64,000 bases of DNA from Prevotella sp. P5-50 (GTDB lineage: Bacteria > Bacteroidota > Bacteroidia > Bacteroidales > Bacteroidaceae): NCBI RefSeq assembly GCF_002251295.1, contig NZ_NPJA01000051.1, positions 1 through 64,000 of the forward strand. Direction: 5' to 3'. The position numbers and the translations under genes were made by a program. Shown here piece by piece: positions 47,469-55,629 of this stretch. How positions within the stretch are numbered: the first letter of the stretch is position 1; every line of letters starts with the position of its first letter. Under the pieces are notes generated by a model, which saw nothing but the letters and a program-made list of their open reading frames with translations, was not told where the DNA came from and did no database searches.

Positions 47469-47819
47469 ATGCAAACAATGAGTTTTAAATGGTGTTCCAA
47501 AGGTTGCTTTATTGAAGCTATCGAGGTTTTCTTAAATCCATACTTCTACCTAATTAATAATAAAAGTCCTAATTATAGCGGTTGGGAGACACATAAAATA
47601 CAGTATGGCTTAAAAATCATATATGTAACGTTAAGAGCCAAAGAAGTAGATTATGACAAAGAAATGATTAAAACTGTTAAACAACCTTGGTTCGCTTACA
47701 ATTCTGTGAAGTATGAGGTTAAACCAAACTCATACGGAATAGAAGAGATTTGGTTTCTTAGGGACAAAGGTTGCTTTGTTGTTGGTGAGAAGTTGGAACT
47801 ATGGAGAGTTTATAGTTAA
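47469..47819 (+). CDS. Hypothetical protein
   Basis: A 116-residue basic protein rich in aromatic residues (W, Y, F); no signal peptide and no recognised family. Repeated W/Y and strand-like stretches (GLKIIYVTLRAKEVDYD) suggest a compact beta-rich fold. It lies alone between the remnant and a 450-nt gap. Confidence 0.5.
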   Translation: MQTMSFKWCSKGCFIEAIEVFLNPYFYLINNKSPNYSGWETHKIQYGLKIIYVTLRAKEVDYDKEMIKTVKQPWFAYNSVKYEVKPNSYGIEEIWFLRDKGCFVVGEKLELWRVYS

Positions 47820-48269
47820 TAATTGGGTGGGGCATCAAAAACGGTGCTCTACCTTACTGTTTTAATGCCGTTCTTCTCCGATCCAGAATCAATTTTATTA
47901 AAAATTGCTAATAATTTGTAGGTTTTGTGCTAAATATGAATTTCTTTTTGTATATTAGCGGCGAGTTTCAAGTGCTCCGTAGTGTTGGGGCGCGTTTTAA
48001 TGGCTCAAACTTATTAAAAAAAGAGCGATTGTTGCTTATCCTTTACTGAAATCTGGACAATTTCGGCTACTTGGGATAAATACAATATGCTCACACTGTT
48101 TGGATTATTGTACCCGTATGGGAATGGTATATCTAAAAGGTGTGGGCTTTTGTCTATTATCAAGTAGCAGGTAGTCCAGAACCTCAATAAGATAGTTTTC
48201 AATAGTCCCACACTCTTTAACAATAATCCGCTTTTATCTTGGGAACTGAGAGCATAAATTGGAAACGAC
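47820..48269. other. Gene-free stretch
   Basis: About 450 nt of AT-rich DNA. A weak AACGG/CCGTT hairpin follows the previous gene near 47838-47876. A minus-strand frame overlaps the start of the next real gene and is not convincing. Confidence 0.5.
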
Positions 48270-48692
48270 ATGAAAAAGTTGATGATGATTTTTGTTGTGC
48301 AGTTGGTAACAATGACAGTTTCTGCACAAGTCCCTTTAGTTGGGTACAATCCCGTTATCGTTGATAACAATGGAAATCGTGTAAATATTGATGGTTCACC
48401 GTACAATCAAGAGTACAACAACCAGTATAATCAGTATCAGCAGGCTCCCTCAGAAGTTACAACAACACGTGGTATTTTTTACAGTAAGGCGGATAATGAT
48501 TGGTTTCAAATTCTTATTAAAGTAGATTACTCTGGTCGCTATCCGAGATTAGTAGGAGTTAAGGGTAAATATGGCGAATGGGAAAAGTATAATGACAAAG
48601 CACGGGAGGTGTCATTTACAGATGACGAGTATTTAAGACGTAATTTCTGTCATAAAGTATATCTTCTACAATATGGTTGGATATATTTTTAG
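48270..48692 (+). CDS. Secreted hypothetical protein
   Basis: A 140-residue protein with a signal peptide (cleavage near VSAQ-V). A Gln/Asn/Tyr-rich linker (residues about 48-65) separates it from a C-terminal domain with many aromatic residues (YSKADNDWFQILIKVDY). No recognised family. First of four neighbouring genes for exported or membrane proteins. Confidence 0.65.
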   Translation: MKKLMMIFVVQLVTMTVSAQVPLVGYNPVIVDNNGNRVNIDGSPYNQEYNNQYNQYQQAPSEVTTTRGIFYSKADNDWFQILIKVDYSGRYPRLVGVKGKYGEWEKYNDKAREVSFTDDEYLRRNFCHKVYLLQYGWIYF

Positions 48693-48704
48693 AGTCAATA
48701 AGTT

Positions 48705-49220
48705 ATGAATAAGAAAAGATTATTTCACTTCGGACAAGTGGTAATAATATCACTTGCTCTACTGTTCGCCCCAACTATAAGTTACAATGTAGATGCTGCA
48801 ACACAACAGGGTGGGGTAATGTATAGTTATGGTGTGCACAAAATTGACAAGTCAAAACTTATCAGGAATTTGCGTGGAAACGCTTCCTCTTATATAGATT
48901 ATATGCGAAATCATGGATGGTCTTCCTACTATGTAGAAGAGTTCCAACATGCTTATACAAGATTTATGGCGGCATTAGATGATCCAAGGAATCCTTATAG
49001 ATTTTATTCAGATGATTTCGGAAATATGACAGATACCAAAGGTGAGTTTAATAATCAGGATTATGATGATTATTGGTATGATAATAGAGGACAGAGGATT
49101 AGCGGATATGAATATAGCAACTTAAAAGAAAGCAAGAAGAAAAATTTCCACAAATTCAATGCTAATATGCAGTTTGTGAAATTTTTCAACCAAATAGCAG
49201 AGGAGATGATTAAGAAATAA
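48705..49220 (+). CDS. Exported hypothetical protein
   Basis: A 171-residue protein with a signal-like N terminus (hydrophobic core to about residue 32). The region LRGNASSYIDYMRNHGWSS looks like a repeated pattern known from large Bacteroidota proteins of unknown role, but I cannot name the family. The rest is polar with many Tyr, Asp and Asn. It begins 12 nt after the previous gene. Confidence 0.6.
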   Translation: MNKKRLFHFGQVVIISLALLFAPTISYNVDAATQQGGVMYSYGVHKIDKSKLIRNLRGNASSYIDYMRNHGWSSYYVEEFQHAYTRFMAALDDPRNPYRFYSDDFGNMTDTKGEFNNQDYDDYWYDNRGQRISGYEYSNLKESKKKNFHKFNANMQFVKFFNQIAEEMIKK

Positions 49221-49256
49221 AGTTGAGAGCATTATCATCTTTATAACTGTCATATT

Positions 49257-49859
49257 ATGAATGATGAGATAAAGGAATGGATATGGTGGGGTATCTTGAT
49301 AATTGTTGGGGCAATTATCTGGAGATCGTGTGAGTCTTGCGGTAAAACTCAGAATTCAAGCCAAGAGACCAATTCCTCTCCTACAGTATTTCAGACGCAA
49401 AAGAATCAGAATGCACCGGTAACGAGGAATAATAGCGCACCATCAAATAGTAGCGTAAATGAAAGCAACTCCACTATAACAATAACAGAGAGTTCAAGTT
49501 ATTCTATTTCTTCGACTAACAATGACTCAAATAAAAGTTATGTTAATTATGAGGAAACATCTGACTGTGTCGATGGCATCGTAGTATATGAGGGAGAAAA
49601 TGATTACTATATTGTTGAAACACGCAAAGGCTGTTCTATTGTTGAAAGGTATTCTGGAAGACTGAATGAGGGTGATAAAGTAAGAGGTGAATTAAATAAA
49701 TACAAATATCATTATCTTATTAATTTTGAGAATGATTCCGAAACAAAAATCTATGTTGAAGACTACATGCTTTCGGATGATCGTGCAATAGAATGGATGG
49801 GAGAGCACAGACAATTAAAAGTAGAAGATCAAAGGCAATATGATTTAAATGATGACTAA
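49257..49859 (+). CDS. Membrane-anchored hypothetical protein with Ser/Asn linker
   Basis: A 200-residue protein: one membrane helix (about 8-24), a CxxC-like CESCG just after it, a low-complexity Ser/Asn/Thr linker (about 30-105), and a C-terminal domain with beta strands (CVDGIVVYEGENDYYIVET, GCSIVERYSGRLNEGDKVRG) suggestive of a small OB-like barrel. No recognised family. Start 36 nt after the previous gene. Confidence 0.6.
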   Translation: MNDEIKEWIWWGILIIVGAIIWRSCESCGKTQNSSQETNSSPTVFQTQKNQNAPVTRNNSAPSNSSVNESNSTITITESSSYSISSTNNDSNKSYVNYEETSDCVDGIVVYEGENDYYIVETRKGCSIVERYSGRLNEGDKVRGELNKYKYHYLINFENDSETKIYVEDYMLSDDRAIEWMGEHRQLKVEDQRQYDLNDD

Positions 49860-49873
49860 TAAATGAAAATAGC

Positions 49874-50293
49874 ATGAAAGGATTTCTTTGTTTTATTGTT
49901 GCCGCTGTTGGTTACTTAATTTTAGGGCTTATTGCGTGGAATATCGTTTGCTCAAATTTAGAGATTGGCAGTAAAACGCTTATAGAGTTGGCAGACTATA
50001 AATTGTACACTAATTCAGCTTTGACAGTTATTGTTTCTTGTTGTATTTGGGCTTTAACTGATAGTAACAAGTTCGTTTCAAGAAAAGATTATGATGCTTA
50101 TCTCTGGATGATATTCATAGTTGCAGGCGTTGACTTAGGAATAGCTATTGCTGTGAATCATTGGGAAACGGTGTGGGACACGGTAGCGATAATTTTTACA
50201 CTTTTATACAATGTAATCAATATCGGTCTAATAGCTCTTTATCTATTTATTCCAATGTCTAATGTTAAAAAGGACGGTTCAACAGATAGTTAA
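49874..50293 (+). CDS. Four-helix membrane protein, hypothetical
   Basis: A 139-residue protein with about four hydrophobic segments (residues 3-25, 45-65, 75-95, 105-128). No recognised motif. It begins 14 nt after the previous gene and probably shares its transcript. Confidence 0.6.
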   Translation: MKGFLCFIVAAVGYLILGLIAWNIVCSNLEIGSKTLIELADYKLYTNSALTVIVSCCIWALTDSNKFVSRKDYDAYLWMIFIVAGVDLGIAIAVNHWETVWDTVAIIFTLLYNVINIGLIALYLFIPMSNVKKDGSTDS

Positions 50294-50473
50294 AACGGTA
50301 AAATTGAGGATAACAATTAATGATCCGTTGACTAATCTACTGAATAAAAACAGATATTATAAGGTTCGGCATTCTCGATAAACCGTATGTGTTGAGAATG
50401 CCATATCTCGAATGTGAAGTAAAAACGTTGATGGAATTAAGATCCGAAGTCATTCTTTGATAATGCTGGTTCT

Positions 50474-50507
50474 ATTTCATACAACCAGACGCATATTTTA
50501 TACAAAT
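50474..50507 (+). promoter_or_regulatory. 34-nt putative LytTR operator, copy 1
   Basis: A 34-nt sequence beginning ATTTCATACAACCAGACGC and ending TATACAAAT. It matches 51338-51371 at 33 of 34 positions and lies 36 nt before the -7 box at 50544. Two ATACAA half-sites 22 bp apart fit the direct-repeat arrangement bound by LytTR domains. Confidence 0.65.
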
Positions 50508-50543
50508 CTACATATAGTTTTATGCCTATTCAAATTATTTTTG

Positions 50544-50551
50544 TAATTTTG
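50544..50551 (+). promoter_or_regulatory. -7 box downstream of operator copy 1
   Basis: TAATTTTG followed by CCGAA, 18 nt before a small ORF's ATG at 50570. The flanking sequence resembles the LytTR gene's promoter. Confidence 0.55.
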
Positions 50552-50569
50552 CCGAACTAAAAAAGGAAT

Positions 50570-50710
50570 ATGAAAGAATTAAATGAAAGAGCTAAAAGCC
50601 TTGGGATATTCCTTCAAGATATACAAAAAAGGTGGTCGGATTTGCCTAACTACCTCGAAGAGGCGAGGACCGTTTTAATCCGCCTGGACAATGAATCTAC
50701 TTTCTGGTGA
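50570..50710 (+). CDS. 46-residue small protein
   Basis: A short frame right after the promoter at 50544. It encodes a helical, amphipathic, charged protein of 46 residues (begins MKELNERAKSLGIFLQD, ends STFW). Position just past a good promoter and operator supports it. Function unknown. Confidence 0.5.
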   Translation: MKELNERAKSLGIFLQDIQKRWSDLPNYLEEARTVLIRLDNESTFW

Positions 50711-50773
50711 AAGTCAGTCAGTTAAGCACCTGGACTGCTGGAATAAATACAGGTGTATTTTAAAAACTCTCAT

Positions 50774-51334
50774 ATGATTATAATTAAAAACAAAAAGTGT
50801 TCAACTGACAAAATCAAGAGAGAATATCCTGATTGCGTCATTATTGATGTAACGAGTAAGGCTCAAGACGAGTTCCGAAAGCTTAGTCCTTTTTATCCAC
50901 ACAGTGGTATTCCTGTTAATCCTACCTCTGAACAGTATTTGTTTGGAGCATCAGTGGAAGGAATCTGGCAAGGTTTAAAAGTATTTGAAGATGAAGGACC
51001 TGATTTATATAGTCTTCATAATTCTTCAATGCGTGGATTAAAAAGAACAACTCGTGTACATGGTCGCTGCTTGGGACATGCTTATGGTGACATAATTGGT
51101 AAGAAATATATTTTACTTGGTTATGTAGAAGCTCGTAAGAAATTATATGTTCCAGCCTATAAATGGGTATTAGAGAATAAATGTGCCGATTTAGTTAATA
51201 AGATTCGTATTATTGCTCAACATAAAACAGTAATACTTCTTGATTATAATACTAATGAGGATATAGAGAGAGCAAGTAAACCTCTTTCTCATGCCTCAAT
51301 CTTAAAGAGGTATATTGAAAATACCCTCGTATGA
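50774..51334 (+). CDS. Hypothetical protein of a conserved small family
   Basis: A 186-residue cytoplasmic protein. The segment SPFYPHSGIPVNPTSEQYLFGASVEGIWQGLKVFEDEGPD and the later HGRCLGHAYGD and VPAYKWVLENK look conserved and recall a DUF found in phage and other mobile DNA (DUF6939-like, low certainty). It is expected to be in the transcript from the promoter at 50544. ATG 50774 is preferred over an earlier in-frame ATG at 50753. Confidence 0.6.
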   Translation: MIIIKNKKCSTDKIKREYPDCVIIDVTSKAQDEFRKLSPFYPHSGIPVNPTSEQYLFGASVEGIWQGLKVFEDEGPDLYSLHNSSMRGLKRTTRVHGRCLGHAYGDIIGKKYILLGYVEARKKLYVPAYKWVLENKCADLVNKIRIIAQHKTVILLDYNTNEDIERASKPLSHASILKRYIENTLV

Positions 51335-51337
51335 CAG

Positions 51338-51371
51338 ATTTCATACAACCAGACGCATATTATATACAAAT
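51338..51371 (+). promoter_or_regulatory. 34-nt putative LytTR operator, copy 2
   Basis: Differs from copy 1 (50474-50507) at one position. It lies 37 nt before the -7 box at 51409 of the LytTR gene, nearly the same distance as copy 1, which suggests autoregulation. Confidence 0.65.
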
Positions 51372-51408
51372 AAAGCACATTCTTCATTGATATTTGAACC
51401 AAATCTAT

Positions 51409-51416
51409 TAAATTTG
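51409..51416 (+). promoter_or_regulatory. -7 box of the LytTR gene
   Basis: TAAATTTG followed by CCGAA, 17 nt before the GTG start at 51433. Confidence 0.6.
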
Positions 51417-51432
51417 CCGAAAAATTCAGATA

Positions 51433-51810
51433 GTGAGCAACAAAGTACTGATCATATCGAATGCCAACGAAATCGTTAGGGTAAGACCTGAGAGGATCGT
51501 TTACGTGGAGTCAGATGGTAACTACTCCACTATGGTGCTGCATGACAAAACGGAATATGTGTTTACGATGAATCTGGCTCATTGTCAGCAGATGATGGAA
51601 GATCAGCTTGGCAAAGAGGCTATAACATTTATCCGAATTGGTAAGTCGCTGATTGTTAATCGTGCGTACATCTTTAAGATTAATGTCAACAAGCAACAGT
51701 TAGTAATGTCAAACATGGACGTGAATCAGGCGTTTACACTACAAGCTTCAAAGGAGGCTCTTAAACAGTTGAAAACTCTGATTGAATCGGAAAAGGAGGG
51801 CAAGCTATGA
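51433..51810 (+). CDS. Stand-alone LytTR DNA-binding regulator
   Basis: A 125-residue protein that is almost entirely a LytTR domain: PERIVYVESDGNYSTMVL, then FIRIGKSLIVNRAYIFKIN and the final strand. There is no receiver or membrane segment. The start is GTG at 51433, the only one that fits the promoter at 51409. Its last 4 nt overlap the ATG of the next gene (ATGA), so the regulator and the penicillin-binding-like protein are translationally coupled. The operator copies upstream suggest it binds its own promoter and that of the 50570 unit. Confidence 0.85.
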   Translation: MSNKVLIISNANEIVRVRPERIVYVESDGNYSTMVLHDKTEYVFTMNLAHCQQMMEDQLGKEAITFIRIGKSLIVNRAYIFKINVNKQQLVMSNMDVNQAFTLQASKEALKQLKTLIESEKEGKL

Positions 51811-52985
51811 ATAATGACGAACTACAGGTACTCGGAACTGAGAATAGAAAAAGAAATACATGGAAATGGATAGTAGCTGCTGTTTGTGTGGTACTCTCTA
51901 TTGTCAGCTATCTTATATATAATAGGTGTAGCTCTACGGATCGTTCATTACCGATGTCGCAAGAAAGATCGACTATCTCCCCTGCATTGCAATATGTCGC
52001 AGACTCTCTTTTGAATGACAAGCTAACAGAGATTAACGGCTTGCAAGGTCAGGTGATTATTATGAATGTTCAAACAGGAGAAATACTTGCTATGGCTGGT
52101 CGTGAACGTAACTTTGAAGGTAAGTTCCAACCATGCCAGAACTTTGCCTATCAACAGGAATTAGGAGCATTAACTATGACAGTATCATTATTAGTAGGAT
52201 TAGAATCGGGGAAAGCTCATCTATCAGATGTTGTAGATACTGGTAATGGTGTGTGGCAGATAGATGATGATCGGATAATGAAGGATCATAACTGGCGTAG
52301 AGGCGGTTATGGTGAAGTGACATTGGATCGGGCATTAGGGGTTAGCTCGAATATCGGAATCAGTAAGATGATTTGGAGTCTTTTTAAAGGACACGAACAG
52401 GATTATTTCAACAAGCTTGACTCTATGAGTTTCGGACAGCCAAGTAGCATTGAAGGAATCGAAGGTTTGCGTCCTTCTGTCTATAGTTCCCCGAAAGATT
52501 CCGATTGGGTAAACAAGGATATTCTCTGGAGTGCGATAGGCTACAATAGGAAAATCGCCCCAATCCAGATGCTGACTTTCTATAATGCCATAGCTAATAA
52601 TGGTAAGATGGTAAAGCCAACATTAGCGCCTGGCACTGCTGAGGTAGTCAATGAACAGATTGCTAAAAAAGAGAATATTGCTCTTATGCAGCAGACGTTA
52701 GAACATGTGGTTAGTCAAGGATTGGGACATAAAGCAGGTTCTGCCAAAATATTAGTGGCAGGAAAAACAGGCACTTCACAGGTTAATGAATATTATGAAG
52801 GTGACAATACTGTTTCCGAATATCAAGTAGCATTTTGTGGCTTCTTCCCTGCCAATAAGCCTAAATACAGCATGATTGTGAGCCTGAACAAAATAGGACT
52901 TCCCGCAAGCGGTGGCGGCATGGCTGGCGATGCTTTCCACAATATTGTTGAATGGATGATCGATAATGGAATGTTGAATAAATAA
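51807..52985 (+). CDS. Penicillin-binding-protein-like transpeptidase domain protein lacking the catalytic Ser
   Basis: A 392-residue protein: cytoplasmic start, membrane helix at about 21-38, then a transpeptidase domain (about 75-390). The fold markers SSN (180-182) and KTG (320-322) are present. At the first motif, where active enzymes have EPGSTxK, this protein reads E118-L-G-A121-L-T-M124, so the nucleophile Ser is Ala and the Lys is Met. The protein should not acylate. Its coupling to the LytTR gene suggests a membrane sensor or scaffold, possibly for peptidoglycan or beta-lactams; that role is inference. Confidence 0.85.
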   Translation: MNNDELQVLGTENRKRNTWKWIVAAVCVVLSIVSYLIYNRCSSTDRSLPMSQERSTISPALQYVADSLLNDKLTEINGLQGQVIIMNVQTGEILAMAGRERNFEGKFQPCQNFAYQQELGALTMTVSLLVGLESGKAHLSDVVDTGNGVWQIDDDRIMKDHNWRRGGYGEVTLDRALGVSSNIGISKMIWSLFKGHEQDYFNKLDSMSFGQPSSIEGIEGLRPSVYSSPKDSDWVNKDILWSAIGYNRKIAPIQMLTFYNAIANNGKMVKPTLAPGTAEVVNEQIAKKENIALMQQTLEHVVSQGLGHKAGSAKILVAGKTGTSQVNEYYEGDNTVSEYQVAFCGFFPANKPKYSMIVSLNKIGLPASGGGMAGDAFHNIVEWMIDNGMLNK

Positions 52986-52992
52986 TACTAGT

Positions 52993-53340
52993 ATGGTAAA
53001 CGATACGATTGTTAACGCAAGAAATTTCTCGGATAGGCTCTGTAATGAGGTTATCCTTTGGAGTAATGACTTCGCACGTGACCTCGGTGTTTCATATGGG
53101 GAACTATGGGCAGGTATCACCATCTTCGTAGTATTTATGATAGTGTTCTACAACGTCATTCTGTTGCTCTCATTGTACTGTCCGAAGGTAAAGAAAACCA
53201 TCAGGTACACTTATTGGACGACACACGGGTTAATTGTTCTGTGTCTCTTGTTTATCTTTCTAATGGTAGGTGTTGCTGCAAAAGCTGATGCCGAATTAGA
53301 TAGACCATTTATCGGAACTAAGAAGATGATTATCAAATAA
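52993..53340 (+). CDS. Small membrane protein of the LytTR module
   Basis: A 115-residue protein with two clear membrane helices (about 40-62 and 78-98). It begins 8 nt after the pseudo-transpeptidase gene, so the three genes form one unit. No recognised motif. Confidence 0.65.
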   Translation: MVNDTIVNARNFSDRLCNEVILWSNDFARDLGVSYGELWAGITIFVVFMIVFYNVILLLSLYCPKVKKTIRYTYWTTHGLIVLCLLFIFLMVGVAAKADAELDRPFIGTKKMIIK

Positions 53341-53356
53341 CGGAAACAATATTGAT

Positions 53357-53692
53357 ATGAAAAAAATAATAACAAGCATTGGTGCAGGTGATGAACTTTT
53401 CCAATTCTATGAAAATAGTTGGAAAGATGAACCTGAAAATGGGCTGAATCGCATAAAAATCCGCTACCCTATTGCCACAAGCGAAGAAAGATGGAAAGAA
53501 ATTACAATGAGTGGTGAATGGTTCTTGGCTGGATATGTAGAGACAGTCTATGATTATGGTAAGTTCTTATTTGAAGAATTTACGGACGCTATGATGGCTC
53601 ATTTACGTGAGGCCATTACTTCTTATACTAAATATTCTGATAATCCTATTTACAAAAAAGCATTAAAAGAACTTGGATGGGTCATAGAATAG
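53357..53692 (+). CDS. Hypothetical protein
   Basis: A 111-residue cytoplasmic protein, Trp/Tyr-rich (HLREAITSYTKYSDNPIYKKALKELGWVIE). Its stop codon lies within a decayed copy of the DUF1810 gene start (53684-53748), so the 3' end may have been remodelled. No recognised family. Confidence 0.5.
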   Translation: MKKIITSIGAGDELFQFYENSWKDEPENGLNRIKIRYPIATSEERWKEITMSGEWFLAGYVETVYDYGKFLFEEFTDAMMAHLREAITSYTKYSDNPIYKKALKELGWVIE

Positions 53693-53748
53693 ATCATTTT
53701 AAAGAGCTCAAGAGCACGTTCTTGAACAAGCTGTAAAATAATCAGGAG
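53684..53748 (+). pseudogene. Decayed partial copy of the DUF1810 gene start
   Basis: About 65 nt closely match the beginning of the DUF1810 gene at 54178 (ATAGAT-CATTTTAAA-GAGCTCAAGAGCA...TTCTTGA). A one-base deletion and later changes break the frame, which soon hits a stop. It is a relic of a local duplication. Confidence 0.75.
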
Positions 53749-53785
53749 TTGATTTTTTTTCATATCTTATTAGGAACTTATAATA

Positions 53786-54181
53786 ATGAAGAATAAATAT
53801 TTTGAAAAATTAAAAGAATTCCATGATAAATTAAATGTTCCTGGATTCATGTGCTATTATGAGTGTTTTATGGGAGACTTTGATGGAGATATACCATTTG
53901 ATGATCATATTCAATCTCAATTTCCGGTTTTAAACAGCGCCAAATATGCTAATGGAAATGCTATTAATTCAGAAGTAGCTAAAGTATTAGGTGAATTATC
54001 TCAAATTCCTGAACCATCGGAGAATCATTATAATAAGAAGATTGAGCAAATCTTAAACTTACCTTTATCTAAGGATTTGTTCAGAGAACACTCTTTATTT
54101 CTCATGAAAGAACATTGTAAATTGTTCTCTCCTTATAGTGAAAAGGCAATTGAACTTTTAAAGAAACTTGAAACTTTATGA
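53786..54181 (+). CDS. Hypothetical protein, paralog of the one at 54585
   Basis: A 131-residue cytoplasmic protein. Its last ~35 residues (KDLFREHSLFLMKEHCKLFSPYSEKAIELL) align with those of the protein at 54585. It overlaps the DUF1810 start by 4 nt. No recognised family. Confidence 0.6.
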   Translation: MKNKYFEKLKEFHDKLNVPGFMCYYECFMGDFDGDIPFDDHIQSQFPVLNSAKYANGNAINSEVAKVLGELSQIPEPSENHYNKKIEQILNLPLSKDLFREHSLFLMKEHCKLFSPYSEKAIELLKKLETL

Positions 54182-54555
54182 AGAATTATAGGATAGATCA
54201 TTTTAAAAGAGCTCAAGAGCATATTCTTGAGCAGGCTATCAAGGAAATCAGAAGCGGGAAGAAAACAGGTCATTGGATCTGGTATGTATTTCCGCAAATG
54301 AAAGGACTTGGTAAAAGTGCAATGTCACAGACTTATGCTATTGAAGATAGACAACATGCATACATTTATATGAATAGTCCAGTTCTTTGTACTAACTATA
54401 GATGTTGCTGTCAAGCTATTCTCGATTCTGGTAAGACTGTATATGAAATCTTTGGGGATGATGCCGTCAAAGTTCATTCTTCAATTATGCTGATGAATTC
54501 CGTTTGGGATGATCCTGTTATTAAAGAAGTTATAAGAAGACACGGGTGGAAGTAA
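54178..54555 (+). CDS. DUF1810 family protein
   Basis: A 125-residue cytoplasmic protein with the DUF1810 pattern: the start region FKRAQEHILEQAIKEIRSGKKTGHWIWYVFPQMKGLGKSAMSQTYAI matches the family hallmark HWxWyxFPQ. Typical length is about 140. Function is unknown. It lies between two paralogous small genes and starts within the ATGA overlap of the upstream gene. Confidence 0.8.
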   Translation: MKNYRIDHFKRAQEHILEQAIKEIRSGKKTGHWIWYVFPQMKGLGKSAMSQTYAIEDRQHAYIYMNSPVLCTNYRCCCQAILDSGKTVYEIFGDDAVKVHSSIMLMNSVWDDPVIKEVIRRHGWK

Positions 54556-54584
54556 GCAAACTAAGAATAAATATCGTTGGTAAC

Positions 54585-54944
54585 ATGAATAAAGAATCAA
54601 AAATAATTCCGATAAACAGTACAACTGATGCGTTTAGAAATCAAACAGCGTTATTTCTACAACGTATGCTTGATGTCAATGAATGGATATTATCTTTTCC
54701 GCCTATTAAAGGAAATAAAGGGATTGATGATATGTGGATGATTGATGCAAGCCTTCCTGAATATATGCGAACTTGTAATCCAGAATGGTTTAGCTGTTAT
54801 GAATACAACTGTAAAGTAATGCTCAATACGATGCATAAAGATTTGTTCAATGAGAAATCACTTGGTTGGTTCAGAGAACATCTTGAAGCATTTGCACCAT
54901 ATAGTGAAGGAGCACGTAAGTTATTAAAAGTTATAGAAGAGTGA
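54585..54944 (+). CDS. Hypothetical protein, paralog of the one at 53786
   Basis: A 119-residue cytoplasmic protein. Its C terminus (KDLFNEKSLGWFREHLEAFAPYSEGARKLLK) parallels that of the 53786 protein. The frame could start earlier at a GTG, but ATG 54585 is preferred. A 42-nt relic of this gene (or a relative) lies at 57371-57412. Confidence 0.6.
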   Translation: MNKESKIIPINSTTDAFRNQTALFLQRMLDVNEWILSFPPIKGNKGIDDMWMIDASLPEYMRTCNPEWFSCYEYNCKVMLNTMHKDLFNEKSLGWFREHLEAFAPYSEGARKLLKVIEE

Positions 54945-55011
54945 TAGATTTTATATCAAGGGAAATGATTTACAGGTGACATTTTCTTAATAAAATGACA
55001 TTATATAGGCA

Positions 55012-55629
55012 ATGAAACAGTTACTTTGCATATTATTCATTGGCATACTATTTTTTTCATGTGGTAATGGCACAACAAAAGGGGATTATATCGAGGCTGA
55101 CACCTTATGTTCAACTCCGCAATGTGTTATCGTATTACAACCTTATGAGGATTTTAGTAAGAAAGAAGTAGAAAAACTGCTTCCCAAACTACAAAAAGCA
55201 TTTGGTGAATGGTTATATGGATATTGGGAATTTAAGATTGCTAACCCAATCCGTTTACCCCAGAATAGCTATGTCAAAGAAAGGAATAGATATAGGGTCA
55301 CTCCAATACTGAATTATGAATCAAAGCAGCTAACTGGATATGAGGTAATAATTGGCTTGACACATAAGGATATTTGCACAGATATTCATGGCCAGAAAGA
55401 TTATGGAATAGTAGGTATAAGCAGACCACTAAAACAAGTGAGTCTCGTTTCTGATAAGCGACTTAAAGAAAAATCCTTGATGTGGAAACCTATATTGCAT
55501 GAGTTTATCCATACCTTTTATGGGGCAAAGCATTGTCCCAATGACGATCCAACATGTTTCATGAAGGATGCTAAGGGGCATGGAAATTTTGAAATACAAG
55601 ATAAGCTATGTGATGCATGTAAACAATAA
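55012..55629 (+). CDS. Archaemetzincin-like metalloprotease lipoprotein
   Basis: A 205-residue lipoprotein (signal ending in FFSC, Cys17). The C-terminal region has H163-E-F-I-H167-x3-G171-x2-H174-C175, then C182-x-M184 and CxxC (C200, C203). This closely follows the archaemetzincin signature HEXXHXXXGXXHC-X4-CXM-X17-CXXC, with slightly different spacings (6 and 15). It is likely a zinc peptidase at the cell surface or periplasm. Archaemetzincins are otherwise mainly cytosolic in Archaea and animals, so the exported lipoprotein form is unusual. Confidence 0.75.
   Translation: MKQLLCILFIGILFFSCGNGTTKGDYIEADTLCSTPQCVIVLQPYEDFSKKEVEKLLPKLQKAFGEWLYGYWEFKIANPIRLPQNSYVKERNRYRVTPILNYESKQLTGYEVIIGLTHKDICTDIHGQKDYGIVGISRPLKQVSLVSDKRLKEKSLMWKPILHEFIHTFYGAKHCPNDDPTCFMKDAKGHGNFEIQDKLCDACKQ

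Noticed and set aside
48014..48406. 130-residue minus-strand frame
   Set aside because: It overlaps the start of the secreted-protein gene at 48270 and lacks promoter, signal or family features.
51807..52985. Beta-lactam resistance penicillin-binding protein
   Set aside because: The SxxK Ser and Lys are replaced, so a working transpeptidase with low drug affinity is not supported.
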